DNA of 64,000 nucleotides from Palleronia abyssalis (GTDB lineage: Bacteria; Pseudomonadota; Alphaproteobacteria; Rhodobacterales; Rhodobacteraceae): positions 496,001-560,000 of the forward strand of contig NZ_ONZF01000002.1 in the NCBI RefSeq assembly GCF_900302445.1. The letters are read 5' to 3'. The position numbers and the translations under genes were made by a program. Below, piece after piece: positions 63,659-64,000 of the stretch. The notes under the pieces are model-generated. The model was given only the letters and a program-made list of their open reading frames with translations, made no database searches and was not told where the DNA came from. Numbering within the stretch: position 1 is the first letter of the stretch; every line of letters begins with the position of its first letter.

Positions 63659-64000
63659 TCAGGCGGCGAGACCCTTGCTGCCGATCGCGATGTATTTCTC
63701 GCGCCGGGCAGTCCGAACGTCCTCGGGCGGCAGGTCGGACAGATCGGCCAGAAGCTCGTTCAGCGTGGCCCCGACCGAGGCGATCGCCGCCTTGGGATCG
63801 CGTTGCGCACCGCCCAACGGCTCGGGAATGACCGTGTCGATCACGTTCAATCGCTTCAAATCCTGGGCGGTCAGGCGCAGGGCTTCGGCGGCTTCGCGCA
63901 TCTTCTCGGCATCCTTCCACAGGATCGACGCGCAGCCCTCGGGGCTGATGACGGAATAGATGGAATGTTCCAGCATCGCGACCTTGTTCGCCGTCGCGAA
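63659..64000 (-). CDS. accA: Acetyl-CoA carboxylase carboxyltransferase alpha, C-terminal part
   Basis: The visible 113 residues match the AccA C-terminus: [40 protein letters not shown] and [17 protein letters not shown]. The frame is open through the right edge (minus strand), so the start is outside. It catalyses carboxyl transfer from biotin to acetyl-CoA. It lies 63 bp upstream of the urease run in the same direction. Confidence 0.93.
   Translation of the reverse strand, partial: FATANKVAMLEHSIYSVISPEGCASILWKDAEKMREAAEALRLTAQDLKRLNVIDTVIPEPLGGAQRDPKAAIASVGATLNELLADLSDLPPEDVRTARREKYIAIGSKGLAA

Overview
The window looks like chromosomal DNA from a GC-rich marine alphaproteobacterium of the Rhodobacteraceae (Roseobacter group). 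The pointers are the choline-sulfate operon order betC-betB-betA, the DUF4170-waaA-lpxK lipid A block, a DUF2125 protein, an AlkB alkane hydroxylase, a urease operon with a cupin, and above all a pair matching the head-spike genes of the Rhodobacter capsulatus gene transfer agent (GTA). I see no rRNA, tRNA, CRISPR array, transposase or insertion sequence. Both ends of the window cut genes: betC on the left and accA on the right.

Layout. 1-5.7 kb: choline-O-sulfate to glycine betaine (betC, betB, betA) and a sugar-phosphate isomerase-like protein with a terminator. 5.8-11.4 kb: an alternative heme-copper oxidase operon (subunit II with a fused cytochrome c, fused subunits I+III, a small membrane subunit, a CtaG-type assembly factor, a possible 21-codon gene and a tri-heme cytochrome c), coupled by ATGA/GTGA overlaps. 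11.5-17 kb: a membrane-bound, cysteine-type formate dehydrogenase (small Tat protein, alpha, beta, gamma, a 56-residue membrane peptide) behind a palindrome carrying a -10-like hexamer and ended by a strong terminator. 17-24.3 kb: a crotonase/SDR pair, DUF2125, a LOV-domain histidine kinase, PmbA, CysQ and a DUF998 membrane protein. 24.3-26.6 kb: a 715-residue TPR protein with a Gly/Ala-rich hydrophobic N-terminus and an internal drop in G+C, followed by a repeat patch. 26.6-36 kb: lipid A genes, a DsbA-like protein with a DciA-like DUF721 protein, mutY-alkB-mutM, a di-heme peroxidase-like protein and a CRTAC1-type beta-propeller. 36-40.8 kb: a ROK regulator divergent from xylFHG.

40.9-58.2 kb is the most unusual part. 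GTA head-spike base and fibre genes (ghsA/ghsB-like) lie directly next to a complete Wzx/Wzy-type acidic polysaccharide locus: chain-length regulator, a kinase-like ATPase, Wza-type export protein, beta-barrel, sulfotransferase, three glycosyltransferases, flippase, polymerase, three O-acyl/acetyltransferases and an AlgD-like sugar-nucleotide dehydrogenase. The capsule is the known GTA receptor in R. capsulatus, so this reads as a module in which the donor particle's adhesin and the recipient polysaccharide are encoded together. A perfect CtrA box (TTAA-N7-TTAA) lies inside it, and three convergent gene pairs overlap at their 3' ends by 83-252 bp.

58.2-63.6 kb: a urease operon on the minus strand (cupin, ureD, ureA, an unlisted 58-residue His-containing membrane peptide, ureB, ureC, ureE, ureF, ureG), almost entirely joined by stop/start overlaps, followed at the edge by the end of accA.
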